64,000 nucleotides of DNA from Streptomyces chromofuscus (GCF_015160875.1 NZ_CP063374.1:6823501-6887500); one strand, 5' to 3'. Shown: positions 37,983-47,127, counted from the stretch's first letter. Translations and numbers: made by a program. Notes: generated by a model not told the origin, from the letters alone.

Positions 37983-39554
37983 ATGTCCGCGTCCCTCTCC
38001 CGACCGCGTGTGGGGGTGTGGCTGATCGGAGCCCGAGGCTCCGTCGCCACCACCGTCGTCACGGGGTGCGCCGCCGTCACCGCGGGACTGCACCCGCCCA
38101 CCGGCATGGTGACCGAGACGCCGGCGTTCACCGGCAGCGGCCTGCCCGCCCTGTCCGACCTCGTCTTCGGTGGCCACGACACCGTCGACTGTTCCCTGCC
38201 CAAACGCGCCGAGACCCTGACCGCGGGTGGCGTCCTCCCACCGGGCGTCGCCGCCGCCGTCGCCGCGGAACTCGCCGCCGCCGACCGGGAGATCAGGCCC
38301 GGCGGTCCCACCCCGGGCGACACCAGGAGCGAGGCCGAACTGATCACGGCCTTCGCCGACGACATACGCGACTTCGTCCACCGCAACGAGCTGGAGCGGG
38401 CCGTGGTGGTGAACGTCGCCTCCACCGAACCCGCCTCCCAGGGGCCCGGCGCCCCGCTGCCGGCCAGCACCCTGTACGCCCTGGCGGCCCTGCGCGCGGG
38501 CTGCCCCTACGTCAACTTCACGCCCTCCGAGGGCATGCACCACCCCGTCGCCGCCCGCGAGGCAGAGCGGAGCGGCCTGCCCCACGCCGGCCGGGACGGC
38601 AAGACCGGTCAGACGCTGCTGCGGGCCGTGCTCGGCCCGATGTTCGCGCAGCGGGCGCTGACCGTACGGGCCTGGTCCGGCGCCAACCTGCTCGGCGGCG
38701 GGGACGGCGCGGCCCTCGCCGACCCGGCCGCCGCGGCGGCGAAGAACGCCGGCAAGGAACGCGTCCTCGCCGACACCCTCGGCACCGTACCCGAGGGCGA
38801 GGTGCACATCGACGACGTCCCGGCCCTCGGCGACTGGAAGACCGCCTGGGACCACATCGCCTTCGACGGCTTCCTCGGCACCCGCATGATCCTCCAGACG
38901 ATCTGGCAGGGCTGCGACTCGGCCCTGGCCGCACCCCTGGTCCTGGACCTGGCCCGCCTGACCGCCCGGGCCCACGAGGCCGGCCTGACCGGCCCGCTCG
39001 GCGAACTGGGCTTCTACTTCAAGGACCCCGTGGGCGAGGGCCCGGCGGGCCTGGCCGACCAGTACGCGGCACTGGGCCGACTGGCGCAGCGCCTGGGAGG
39101 CGGGGCTGCCGCTGCCGACCTCGGCAGGGGTACCGGTGCGGCGGCGGATGGTGCCGGTGGGGACTCGGGGGGTGCCGGTGGGGAAGCAGGTGGCCCCGGT
39201 GGGGAAACCGGTGGCCTCGGTGGGGAGACAGGTGGCGCCGGTTCGGGGGCTGGTGCTGTCGGTGTGGGGACGGGGGGTGCCGGTTCGGGGGCTGGTGCTG
39301 TCGGTGTGGGGACGGGGGGTGCCGGTTCGGGGGCTGGTGCTGTCGGTGTGGGGACGGGGAGTGCCGGTTCGGGGGCTGGTGCCACCGGGTTGGATACGGG
39401 CGGTGCCGGTACCGAGACGGGTGGCGCTGGGTTGGAGCCGGGCGATGCCGGTAGCGAGCCGGGCGGTGCCGCCGTGGACGCGGTCGCGGTCGCCCGGGTG
39501 GAGACGACCGAGCGGCAGGTCCAGGGCGAGGCGTCCCGGGGAGAGCGGCCATGA
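37983..39554 (+). CDS. Inositol-3-phosphate synthase family protein with low-complexity C-terminal extension
   Basis: Residues 1-370 form a myo-inositol-1-phosphate-synthase-like enzyme: NAD-binding LIGARGSVATTVVTG near the start, NFTPSEG, and GRDGKTGQTLLRAV with SGANLLGGGDGAAL, corresponding to the KSGQT and GNNDG motifs of the family. Such enzymes cyclise glucose 6-phosphate to inositol phosphate. The last ~150 residues are Gly/Ala/Thr repeats, unusual for the family. It leads a coupled cluster in which the next ATG overlaps its stop by 4 bases, in the place where cyanobacterial ebo operons carry a dehydroquinate-synthase-like sugar cyclase. That parallel is my inference. Confidence 0.85.
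   Translation: MSASLSRPRVGVWLIGARGSVATTVVTGCAAVTAGLHPPTGMVTETPAFTGSGLPALSDLVFGGHDTVDCSLPKRAETLTAGGVLPPGVAAAVAAELAAADREIRPGGPTPGDTRSEAELITAFADDIRDFVHRNELERAVVVNVASTEPASQGPGAPLPASTLYALAALRAGCPYVNFTPSEGMHHPVAAREAERSGLPHAGRDGKTGQTLLRAVLGPMFAQRALTVRAWSGANLLGGGDGAALADPAAAAAKNAGKERVLADTLGTVPEGEVHIDDVPALGDWKTAWDHIAFDGFLGTRMILQTIWQGCDSALAAPLVLDLARLTARAHEAGLTGPLGELGFYFKDPVGEGPAGLADQYAALGRLAQRLGGGAAAADLGRGTGAAADGAGGDSGGAGGEAGGPGGETGGLGGETGGAGSGAGAVGVGTGGAGSGAGAVGVGTGGAGSGAGAVGVGTGSAGSGAGATGLDTGGAGTETGGAGLEPGDAGSEPGGAAVDAVAVARVETTERQVQGEASRGERP
39234..39401 (+). repeat. 42-bp in-frame tandem repeat in the inositol-phosphate-synthase-like gene
   Basis: Copies occupy 39234-39275, 39276-39317 and 39318-39359, with a diverged fourth at 39360-39401. 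Each encodes a 14-residue unit (GAGSGAGAVGVGTG). Further imperfect GGxGGE-type repeats flank them. Copies 1-3 are nearly identical, which suggests recent expansion; length is a multiple of three, so changes in copy number keep the frame. Confidence 0.9.
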
Positions 39555-40516
39555 GCCGTAGCCGCGCCTGGGCCGAACTCCTGCGGCTCCCCGCCCTGTT
39601 CACCGTGCCCGGCGACGCCCTGAGCGGTGCCGTCGCCACCGGCGCCCGGCCCAACGCGCGCACCGCGCTCGCCATCGCCTCCTCCCTCTGCCTCTACGAG
39701 GCCGGCATGGCCCTCAACGACTGGGCGGACCGCGAGGAGGACGCCGCCGAACGCCCCGGCCGCCCCCTGCCCTCCGGCCGCATCCGGCCCGCCGCCGCCC
39801 TCGCGGCGTCCTGTGCCCTGACCGCCGCCGGGCTCGCCCTCGCCGCCCGCGCAGGCCGCCCCGCCCTGGCCGTCGCCGCCCCTCTCGCGGCCACCGTCTG
39901 GGCGTACGACCTCGCCCTGAAGCACACCCCGGCCGGCCCGGTGGCCATGGCCGCCGCCCGGGGCCTGGACCACCTGCTGGGCGCGGCCGCCACCACCGGC
40001 CGCCCCGGCGGGGCCCTGCCCTCCGCCGCCCTCCTCGGCACCCACACCCTCGCGGTGACCGTGGTCTCCCGCCGGGAGACCCAGGGAGGTTCGTCCCTGC
40101 CGCCCCTGGCCGCCCTGGCCGCGACCGCCCTGCTCAGCGGGGTCGTGGCACGCGGCGCGGCCCGCCCCGCGACGCCCGCACCTCCCGGTGCCGTGTCGCC
40201 CGGTTCCGCACCTCCCGGTGCCGCGACCCCCGATGCCGTGTCGCCCGGAGACGACCGGGTCCGCCCGTCGCTCGACGGCGTCCTGCGCACCGCCCTCGCC
40301 ACCGCCTACGCCGCCACCGCAGGCCGCCCGTACGGTCATGCCGTCCTCAACCCCTCACCCCCGCTCACCCAGCGGGCCGTCGGCGGCGGCATCCGCGCCA
40401 CGATCCCCCTCCAGGCCGCGCTCGCCGCCCGCGCCGGCGCCGGCCTCACCGCCGTGGCCATCGCCGCGCTCGCCCCGATCGGGCGGAAGTACGCGAGGAA
40501 GGTGAGCATCACGTGA
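39551..40516 (+). CDS. UbiA-like prenyltransferase, SCO3242 family (EboC-like)
   Basis: This 321-residue membrane protein has about eight hydrophobic segments and the UbiA Asp-rich motif NDWADREED (N56, D57, D60, D64), which binds prenyl diphosphate through magnesium. A second, less conserved region is around WAYDLALKHTP. A proline/alanine-rich loop (about 215-250) interrupts the fold. In ebo clusters the UbiA homologue is EboC; here it is coupled to the inositol-phosphate-synthase-like gene (4-base overlap) and the isomerase gene after it. It may attach a prenyl anchor to a cyclitol-derived product; the acceptor is unknown. Confidence 0.87.
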   Translation: MSRSRAWAELLRLPALFTVPGDALSGAVATGARPNARTALAIASSLCLYEAGMALNDWADREEDAAERPGRPLPSGRIRPAAALAASCALTAAGLALAARAGRPALAVAAPLAATVWAYDLALKHTPAGPVAMAAARGLDHLLGAAATTGRPGGALPSAALLGTHTLAVTVVSRRETQGGSSLPPLAALAATALLSGVVARGAARPATPAPPGAVSPGSAPPGAATPDAVSPGDDRVRPSLDGVLRTALATAYAATAGRPYGHAVLNPSPPLTQRAVGGGIRATIPLQAALAARAGAGLTAVAIAALAPIGRKYARKVSIT

Positions 40517-41541
40517 GCACCCGGTCCCACCCGGCGCACGACCCCGGCGAACCGTCGGCCCCTCCCCCTCCCCATCCCCCTTCCCACGCCCAAGCCCCTG
40601 CCCGTGCCCAAGCCCCGTCCCATCCGCTCCGCTTCGGCTACGGCACCAACGGCCTCGCCGACCTCCGCCTCGACGACGCCCTCGCCCTGCTCGCCGACCT
40701 CGGCTACGACGGCGTCGGCCTGACCCTCGACCACATGCACCTCGACCCCCTCGCCTCGGACCTGCCCGCCCGCACCGAACGAGTCGCCCGCCGGCTCGCC
40801 GCGCTCGGGCTGGGCGTCACCGTGGAGACGGGCGCCCGCTATGTGCTCGACCCGCGCCGCAAACACGGCCCCTCCCTCCTGGACCCGGACGCCGACGACC
40901 GCGCCCGCCGCGTCGACCTGCTGCTGCGGGCCGTCCGGGTCGCCGCCGACCTCGGCGCGCACGCCGTGCACTGCTTCAGCGGGATCCTCCCGCCCGGCAC
41001 GGACGAGGACACGGCCTGGAAACGCCTCGCCGACAGCCTCGGCCCCGTCCTGGACGCCGCGGACGCCGCCGGCGTCCCGCTCGCCGTCGAGCCCGAGCCC
41101 GGTCACCTCCTCGCCACCCTCGACGACTTTCACCGGCTGCGCCGCACCCTCGGCGACCCCGGCCTCCTGGGTCTCACCCTCGACATCGGCCACTGCCAGT
41201 GCCTCGAACCCCTGCCTCCCGCCGACTGCGTACGCGCCGCCGGACCCTGGCTGCGGCATGTCCAGATCGAGGACATGCGCCGCGGCGTCCACGAACACCT
41301 CCCCTTCGGCGAGGGCGAGATCGACTTCCCGCCCGTCCTTGAGGCCCTCGCCGCCACCGGCTACCAGGGCCTGACCGTCGTCGAACTGCCCCGCCACTCC
41401 CACGCGGGACCGCACCACGCCGGGCTCTCCCTGCCGTTCCTGCGCGCCGCCGCGCCACCCGACGGGCCGGTCCCACCACCGACGCGGCCCGTCTCCCCCC
41501 TCGGCGAACCCTCCGCCACCCCTGAAGGGAGCACCCCGTGA
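40513..41541 (+). CDS. Sugar phosphate isomerase/epimerase TIM-barrel protein in ebo-type cluster
   Basis: This 342-residue protein begins with a proline-rich, probably disordered 35-residue stretch. The TIM barrel follows, with GTNGLADLRLDDALALLADLGYDGVG, LAVEPEPGHLLATLDD (Glu and His), LGLTLDIGHCQCLEP (Asp and His) and RHVQIEDMRRGVHEHLPFGEG as metal-site regions. GTG start overlaps the prenyltransferase stop by 4 bases; its own stop overlaps the eboA start by 4 bases. Likely a cytoplasmic isomerase or epimerase working on the product of this cluster; substrate unknown. Confidence 0.88.
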   Translation: MSTRSHPAHDPGEPSAPPPPHPPSHAQAPARAQAPSHPLRFGYGTNGLADLRLDDALALLADLGYDGVGLTLDHMHLDPLASDLPARTERVARRLAALGLGVTVETGARYVLDPRRKHGPSLLDPDADDRARRVDLLLRAVRVAADLGAHAVHCFSGILPPGTDEDTAWKRLADSLGPVLDAADAAGVPLAVEPEPGHLLATLDDFHRLRRTLGDPGLLGLTLDIGHCQCLEPLPPADCVRAAGPWLRHVQIEDMRRGVHEHLPFGEGEIDFPPVLEALAATGYQGLTVVELPRHSHAGPHHAGLSLPFLRAAAPPDGPVPPPTRPVSPLGEPSATPEGSTP

Positions 41542-42284
41542 AGCAGCCCCACGCCGGCCCGGCGACCCCGGCGGCGAGAACCGGCGACGCGACGACGCGC
41601 ACCGACACCGTCGACCCCTCCGATCCCGCCCGCACCCCCCTCGAAGCCCTGCACACGCACCTCGACGCCCACCTCCCCGGGGCGGCCCGCGCCTGGCTCG
41701 ACCAGGCCCTCGCCGAGGCCGCCGCCCACCCCGGCACGCACGGCCCCATCTCCGTGTGGGAGCTGCGCGTCGCCGAGGCGGGCCGGCGCTGCGGGGACGA
41801 GTACGCCGACGCCGCCCGGGTGCTGGTCCTGAACGCCGCCGACGCCGACCCGGCCGCGCTCAGCCGCGTCTACCGCCAGGGCACCGCCGCCGAGCGCCGC
41901 GCCGTCCTGTACTCCCTGCCCCACCTGGTGCCCGGCGCGGACGCGCTCCCGCTGATCGAGGACGCCCTGCGCACCAACGACACCCGGCTCGTCGCCGCCG
42001 CCGTCGGCCCCTACGCCGCCCGGCACCTCGATGCCCACGCCTGGCGTCACGCCGTACTGAAGTGCCTGTTCACCGGCGTCCCCGTCGACCACGTCGCCGA
42101 GCTGCAACGCCGTGCCCGTGCCGACGCCGAACTCGCCCGCATGCTCGGTGACTACGCCGCCGAACGGACCGCCGCGGGCCGTCCCGTACCCGAGGACCTG
42201 CACCGCGTCCTGGCCCTGACCGAGCCCGCGCCGGCACCGCACGGAGCGGACGGATCGGACACCCCCCACGGCAAGGAGTCCTGA
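41538..42284 (+). CDS. eboA: EboA-family protein
   Basis: This 248-residue protein matches the EboA family, recognised by the N-terminal RAWLDQALAEAAAHPG block, the DEYADAARVLVLNAA segment and LKCLFTGVPVDHV near residue 175. EboA is part of the ebo operon first described in cyanobacteria and eustigmatophyte algae, where the cluster is tied to export or trafficking of a secondary metabolite (scytonemin in cyanobacteria). Its biochemical role is not known. Start GTG at 41538 overlaps the previous stop by 4 bases; the TatD gene starts at its stop (TGATG). Confidence 0.88.
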   Translation: MKQPHAGPATPAARTGDATTRTDTVDPSDPARTPLEALHTHLDAHLPGAARAWLDQALAEAAAHPGTHGPISVWELRVAEAGRRCGDEYADAARVLVLNAADADPAALSRVYRQGTAAERRAVLYSLPHLVPGADALPLIEDALRTNDTRLVAAAVGPYAARHLDAHAWRHAVLKCLFTGVPVDHVAELQRRARADAELARMLGDYAAERTAAGRPVPEDLHRVLALTEPAPAPHGADGSDTPHGKES

Positions 42285-43132
42285 TGCGCATCTTCGACCC
42301 CCACATCCACATGACGTCCCGGACCACCGACGACTACGAGGCCATGCACGCCGCCGGCGTCCGTGCCGTCGTCGAACCCGCCTTCTGGCTGGGCCAGCCC
42401 CGCACCTCGCCCGCCACCTTCTTCGACTACTTCGACTCCCTCCTCGGCTGGGAGCCCTTCCGCGCCGCCCAGTACGGCATCGCCCACCACTGCACGATCG
42501 CCCTGAACCCCAAGGAGGCGAACGACCCGCGCTGCCGCCCCGTCCTCGACGAACTGCCCCGCTATCTCGTCAAGGACCAGGTCGTGGCCGTCGGCGAGAT
42601 CGGCTACGACTCGATGACGCCGGCCGAGGACACCGCCCTCGCGGCCCAGCTCCAGCTCGCCGCCGACCACGAGCTGCCCGCGCTCGTGCACACCCCCCAC
42701 CGCGACAAGGCGGCCGGTCTGCGCCGCACCCTCGACCTGGTGCGGGAGTCCGCCCTGCCGCCGGAGCGCGTCCTGCTCGACCACCTCAACGAGACCACCG
42801 TCAAGGAGGCCAAGGACAGCGGCTGCTGGCTGGGCTTCTCCGTCTATCCGGACACCAAGATGGACGAGGACCGGATGGTCGCGATCCTGCGCGCCCACGG
42901 CCCGGAGCAGGTCCTGGTGAACTCCGCCGCCGACTGGGGGCGCAGCGACCCCCTCAAGACCCGCAAGGTCGGCGATCTCATGCTGGCCGAGGGCTTCACC
43001 GAGGACGACGTCGACCAGGTGCTGTGGCGCAACCCCGTCGCGTTCTACGGGATCAGCGGCCGGCTGAACCTGGACATCACCGCGACCGACGCCACCCACG
43101 AGGGCAATTCCATCCTGCGCGGCGGGGAGTGA
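42284..43132 (+). CDS. TatD-family metal-dependent hydrolase (EboB-like)
   Basis: This 282-residue protein is an amidohydrolase-type TatD homologue. The metal motif is DPHIHMT at residues 5-11, with further ligands in VGEIGYD (Glu), VHTPHRDK (His) and LLDHLNE (His), and a last Asp in NSAADWGR. TatD relatives cleave phosphodiester or amide bonds; the EboB branch has no proven substrate. It is inside the coupled cluster: one base shared with the eboA stop and a 3-base gap before eboE. Confidence 0.9.
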   Translation: MRIFDPHIHMTSRTTDDYEAMHAAGVRAVVEPAFWLGQPRTSPATFFDYFDSLLGWEPFRAAQYGIAHHCTIALNPKEANDPRCRPVLDELPRYLVKDQVVAVGEIGYDSMTPAEDTALAAQLQLAADHELPALVHTPHRDKAAGLRRTLDLVRESALPPERVLLDHLNETTVKEAKDSGCWLGFSVYPDTKMDEDRMVAILRAHGPEQVLVNSAADWGRSDPLKTRKVGDLMLAEGFTEDDVDQVLWRNPVAFYGISGRLNLDITATDATHEGNSILRGGE

Positions 43133-43135
43133 GCC

Positions 43136-44305
43136 ATGCGCTTCCGCCACCCCGACGGCTCCACGGTGCACCTGGCCTACTGCACCAACGTCCACCCCGC
43201 CGAGACCCTCGACGGTGTCCTCGCCCAGCTCCGCGACCACTGCGAACCCGTCCGCCGCCGCCTCGGACGCGACCGGCTCGGCATCGGCCTGTGGCTCGCC
43301 AGGGACGCCGCCCGCGCCCTCGTCACCGACCCGTCCGCGCTGCGCACCCTGCGCACCGAACTCGACCGGCGCGGCCTCGAGGTCGTCACCCTCAACGGTT
43401 TCCCGTACGAGGGCTTCGGCGCCGAAGAGGTCAAGTACCGCGTGTACCGGCCGGACTGGGCCGACCCCGAGCGCCTCGACCACACCACCGCCCTCGCCCG
43501 CCTCCTCGCAGGCCTCCTCCCCGACGACGTCACCGAGGGCAGCATCTCCACCCTCCCGCTCGCCTGGCGCACCGCGCAGGACAGCCGGCGGGCCGACGCC
43601 GCGCACACCGCGCTGCGCACCCTCGGCGAACGCCTGGACGCCCTGCGGGAGCTGACCGGCCGCTCCATCCGCGTCGGCCTGGAACCGGAACCCGGGTGTG
43701 TCATCGAGACCACCGGCGACGCCATCGCCCCGCTGACCGCGATCGCCCACCACCGCATCGGCATCTGCGTCGACACCTGCCACCTCGCCACCTCCTTCGA
43801 GGACCCGCGCACCGCCCTCGACGCCCTCGTCCAGGCCGGTGTTCCCGTCGTCAAGTCGCAGCTCTCCGCCGCACTGCACGCCGAACACCCCCATCTCCCC
43901 GAGGTCCGCCGAGCCCTCGCCGCGTTCGACGAACCCCGCTTCCTGCACCAGACCCGCACCGCCACCGCCGCCGGCCTGCGCGGCACCGACGACCTCGGCC
44001 CGGCCCTCATGGACGACGCCCTGCCCGACGCCTCGCCCTGGCGGGCCCACTTCCACGTCCCGCTGCACGCGGCCCCCGCCGCGCCCCTCACCTCCACGCT
44101 CGACGTGCTGAAGACCGCGCTGGCCCGCCTCGTCGGCGGCCCCGGCCCGCTCACCCACCACCTGGAGGTCGAGACCTACACCTGGCAGGCCCTCCCACCG
44201 CAGTTGCGGCCCCGCGCCCGCAACCACCTCACGGACGGCATCGCGGCCGAACTCACCCTCGCCCGCGACCTGCTGACGGACCTCGGACTGAAGGAGCTGC
44301 CGTGA
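43136..44305 (+). CDS. eboE: Metabolite traffic protein EboE (TIM barrel)
   Basis: This 389-residue protein is the EboE type: the N-terminal LAYCTNVHPAETLDGVLAQL and NGFPYEGFGAEEVKYRVYRPDW segments are diagnostic. The barrel includes VGLEPEPGCVIETTGD and ICVDTCHLATSFE, with Glu, Asp and His placed as in xylose-isomerase-like enzymes, and HFHVPLH further on. In known ebo operons EboE is an isomerase-like protein needed for metabolite movement. Its stop overlaps the following phosphodiesterase start by 4 bases. Confidence 0.92.
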   Translation: MRFRHPDGSTVHLAYCTNVHPAETLDGVLAQLRDHCEPVRRRLGRDRLGIGLWLARDAARALVTDPSALRTLRTELDRRGLEVVTLNGFPYEGFGAEEVKYRVYRPDWADPERLDHTTALARLLAGLLPDDVTEGSISTLPLAWRTAQDSRRADAAHTALRTLGERLDALRELTGRSIRVGLEPEPGCVIETTGDAIAPLTAIAHHRIGICVDTCHLATSFEDPRTALDALVQAGVPVVKSQLSAALHAEHPHLPEVRRALAAFDEPRFLHQTRTATAAGLRGTDDLGPALMDDALPDASPWRAHFHVPLHAAPAAPLTSTLDVLKTALARLVGGPGPLTHHLEVETYTWQALPPQLRPRARNHLTDGIAAELTLARDLLTDLGLKELP

Positions 44306-45696
44306 ACGCCCCCGGCACAGCGCGCCCCACCCCGCTCCTCGTCCTCGACGTCGTGGGCCTCACCCCCCGTCTCCTCGACCACATGCCCCACCTGAAGACC
44401 CTCGCCCAGTCCGGCTCCCACGCCCCACTGGGCACCGTCCTGCCCGCCGTCACCTGCGCCGCCCAGTCCACGTTCCTGACCGGCACCATGCCCTCCGAGC
44501 ACGGTATCGTCGGCAACGGCTGGTACTTCCGCGAACTCGGCGACGTCCTGCTGTGGCGCCAGCACAACGGTCTGGTCGCCGGCGACAAGCTCTGGGACGC
44601 CGCCCGCCGCGCCCACCCCGGTTACACGGTCGCCAACATCTGCTGGTGGTACGCCATGGGCGCCGACACCGACATCACCGTCACCCCCCGTCCGATCTAC
44701 TACGCCGACGGCCGCAAGGAACCCGACTGCTACACCCGCCCGCCGGACCTCCACGACGAACTCACCGAGGAGCTCGGCACCTTCCCGCTGTTCCACTTCT
44801 GGGGCCCCGGAGCCGATCTCGTCTCCAGCCGGTGGATCATCGACGCGACCCGTCACATCCTGCGCACCCGGCACCCCGACCTGGCCCTGTGCTACCTCCC
44901 TCACCTCGACTACGACCTGCAACGCTTCGGCCCCGACGACCCGCGTTCCCTGAGGGCCGCCGCCGACCTGGACGCGGCCGTGGCTCCCCTGCTGGGCGAC
45001 GCCCGCGCGGAGGGCCGTACCGTCGTCGTGCTCTCCGAGTACGGCATCACCCGGGTGAGCCGGCCCGTCGACATCAACCGCGCACTGCGCCGCGCCGGCC
45101 TGCTGGAAGTGCACACCCAGGACGGCATGGAGTACCTCGACCCGATGGCGTCCCGGGCGTTCGCCGTCGCCGACCACCAGATCGCCCACGTCTACGTGCG
45201 CCGCCCCGAGGACCTCGACGCGACCCGCGCGGCGCTCGACGGACTGCCCGGCATCGAGCACCTCCTCGACGACGAGGGCAAGAAGGCCCACCACCTCGAC
45301 CATCCGCGGGCCGGCGAGCTGGTCGCCGTCGCGGAGCCGGACGCCTGGTTCACGTACTACTACTGGCTCGACGACGCCCGGGCGCCCGACTTCGCGCAGC
45401 TCGTCGAGATCCACCGCAAACCCGGCTACGACCCGGTCGAACTGTTCATGGATCCCCTCGACCCCTACGTCAAGGTGAAGGCGGCCACCGCGCTGGCCCG
45501 GAAGAAGCTCGGCATGCGCTACCGCATGGCGGTCGTGCCGCTGGATCCCTCACCTATTCGAGGCAGCCACGGCCGCCTTCCCGCGAGCGACGACGACGGT
45601 CCGCTCCTCATCTGCTCCACCCCCCGCGCCGTCGGTGACCGTGTGGCGGCCACCGACGTGAAGTCACTGCTGCTCCACCTGGCCGGTCTCGGCTGA
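44302..45696 (+). CDS. Nucleotide pyrophosphatase/phosphodiesterase family protein (alkaline phosphatase superfamily)
   Basis: This 464-residue protein is an NPP-like member of the alkaline phosphatase superfamily. VLDVVGLTPRLLDHMPHLKTL gives the first metal site; the nucleophile region is PAVTCAAQSTFLTG with SEHGIVGNGWY after it; CYLPHLDYDLQRFG and VADHQIAHVYV supply further Asp/His ligands. It hydrolyses phosphodiester or pyrophosphate bonds and corresponds to the phosphodiesterase (EboF) of ebo clusters. There is no signal peptide, so it is probably cytoplasmic. GTG start; last gene of the coupled cluster. Confidence 0.9.
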   Translation: MNAPGTARPTPLLVLDVVGLTPRLLDHMPHLKTLAQSGSHAPLGTVLPAVTCAAQSTFLTGTMPSEHGIVGNGWYFRELGDVLLWRQHNGLVAGDKLWDAARRAHPGYTVANICWWYAMGADTDITVTPRPIYYADGRKEPDCYTRPPDLHDELTEELGTFPLFHFWGPGADLVSSRWIIDATRHILRTRHPDLALCYLPHLDYDLQRFGPDDPRSLRAAADLDAAVAPLLGDARAEGRTVVVLSEYGITRVSRPVDINRALRRAGLLEVHTQDGMEYLDPMASRAFAVADHQIAHVYVRRPEDLDATRAALDGLPGIEHLLDDEGKKAHHLDHPRAGELVAVAEPDAWFTYYYWLDDARAPDFAQLVEIHRKPGYDPVELFMDPLDPYVKVKAATALARKKLGMRYRMAVVPLDPSPIRGSHGRLPASDDDGPLLICSTPRAVGDRVAATDVKSLLLHLAGLG

Positions 45697-45810
45697 CGCA
45701 CCACCACGTGCGACCTCCGAGATCCAGCTACCGAGAGTGAAACACACGGCACTGACAATGGCCGGTCCCGGCGGCACCGGAACCGGCCACGACCGGAAAG
45801 GCAGACACTC

Positions 45811-47001
45811 GTGACCCTGCACTCCGACCCCTCCCGCACCGAGGCCGCCGCATCCGCCGCCGACTCCCCGGACGAGGGACTGCGCCGCAGCCTCGGCGTG
45901 AACCGGCGCCGGTTCCTCAGCACCTGCACCGCCGTGGCGGCCGGAGCCGTCGCCGCCCCCGTCTTCGGCGCGGCCCCCGCCCTGGCCCAGGACCAGGACA
46001 GAGACCACGACCACGGCGGGCAGGTGCTCGTCCCGCCGCACAAGCGCGGCATCATCCTCTACACCGTCCGGGACGCCACCGGCCGCGACCCCCTCTCCAC
46101 CGACCTGCCCTCCGGCTTCCGCGAGGTGTTCCAGCAACTGGCCCGCCACGGCTACCGCCAGGTGGAGTTCGCGGGCTACCGCCAGCACGCGAACGCGCCC
46201 GGCGGCGCCAACCTGGAAACCGTCGAGGGCGCCAGGCTGCTGCGTTCCTGGCTCGACGAATACGGGCTGCGCGCCCAGGGCAACCACGGCTTCATCCCGC
46301 CGTCCTGGCCGCTGACCACGGCGGACCTGGACACCTTCAAGAAGCACCTGGAGATCGCCAACATCATCGGCATGGACCACATGGGCACCGGTGGCGACCC
46401 CACCGGCAGCTCCTACCGCGCCGACTGGGACGTGGCCGCCGACAAGTGGAACGCCCTCGGCGAGATCGCCCGGCGGGAGGGCATCAAGCTCTACACCCAC
46501 AACCACGACAGCGCGTACGGCTTCCTGCTCGACGGCGGTCCGCTGGACGACCAGGGCCGGCCGACCCGCAGCTCAGGCATCCGGAAGCTGGAGTACTTCC
46601 TGCGGATCACCGACCCGAGGGTCGTCTGGCTGGAGATGGACATCTTCTGGGCGCACGTCGCCCAGTACAAGTTCCACACGTACACCGCCCACGACGGCTC
46701 CACCCGCAGGAGCGTCTTCGACCCGGCGGGTCTGGTCGCCCGCAACAACAAGCGCTACCCGCTGTTCCACGCCAAGGACGGCGTCGTCAGCACGACCAAC
46801 GGCATGGGGTACGAGATGGTGCCCTTCGGCACCGGCGTCATCGACTACACGACGTTCTTCTCCCGGGTCGGGCAGCGCAACTACCACAACCCGATGATCG
46901 AGGACGACAACGCCCCGAGCGCCACCGACCCCGGCCAGTCGCTGCGCGAGGCCAAGATCGGCTACGACAACATGGCGGCCCTGCGCAAGCGGCGCCACTG
47001 A
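45811..47001 (+). CDS. Tat-exported sugar phosphate isomerase/epimerase-like protein
   Basis: This 396-residue protein begins with a 30-residue leader, then the twin-arginine motif NRRRFLS and a hydrophobic region ending in APALA, so it is exported folded by Tat. The mature part is a TIM barrel of the xylose-isomerase type: KLYTHNHDSAYGF (His, Asp), VVWLEMDIFWAHVAQ (Glu, Asp) and LFHAKDGV (His, Asp). A histidine/aspartate-rich linker follows the signal. It comes 114 bases after the ebo-type cluster in the same direction and ends at a strong hairpin. An extracellular isomerase beside this cluster suggests processing of an outside sugar; inferred only. Confidence 0.9.
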   Translation: MTLHSDPSRTEAAASAADSPDEGLRRSLGVNRRRFLSTCTAVAAGAVAAPVFGAAPALAQDQDRDHDHGGQVLVPPHKRGIILYTVRDATGRDPLSTDLPSGFREVFQQLARHGYRQVEFAGYRQHANAPGGANLETVEGARLLRSWLDEYGLRAQGNHGFIPPSWPLTTADLDTFKKHLEIANIIGMDHMGTGGDPTGSSYRADWDVAADKWNALGEIARREGIKLYTHNHDSAYGFLLDGGPLDDQGRPTRSSGIRKLEYFLRITDPRVVWLEMDIFWAHVAQYKFHTYTAHDGSTRRSVFDPAGLVARNNKRYPLFHAKDGVVSTTNGMGYEMVPFGTGVIDYTTFFSRVGQRNYHNPMIEDDNAPSATDPGQSLREAKIGYDNMAALRKRRH

Positions 47002-47009
47002 ACCGCACG

Positions 47010-47060
47010 ACGGACCGGGCGGCCCTTCCCGCGTGCTGCGGGAAGGGCCGCCCGGTCCGT
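47010..47060. terminator. Strong bidirectional terminator
   Basis: A 23-bp perfect stem (47010-47032 with 47038-47060) and a 5-base loop lie between two convergent genes, 9 bases after the stop of the plus-strand gene and 68 before that of the minus-strand gene. Confidence 0.85.
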
Positions 47061-47127
47061 GTGCACGAAACTCTCGAGTCGGTCGGTGCGGGGCAGGGAC
47101 GGTGTGCGGCGTCGCGAACGCGTCCGG

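Noticed and set aside
35346..38975. Open minus-strand frame of about 1200 codons
   Set aside because: It lies opposite the sugar-enzyme and MIPS-like genes, has no recognisable domain and biased composition. High GC content keeps antisense frames open.
47001..47127. A small-subunit gene for the second OFA transporter
   Set aside because: No frame with a hydrophobic span and ribosome site is present downstream of the transporter stop; the space is taken by a terminator hairpin.
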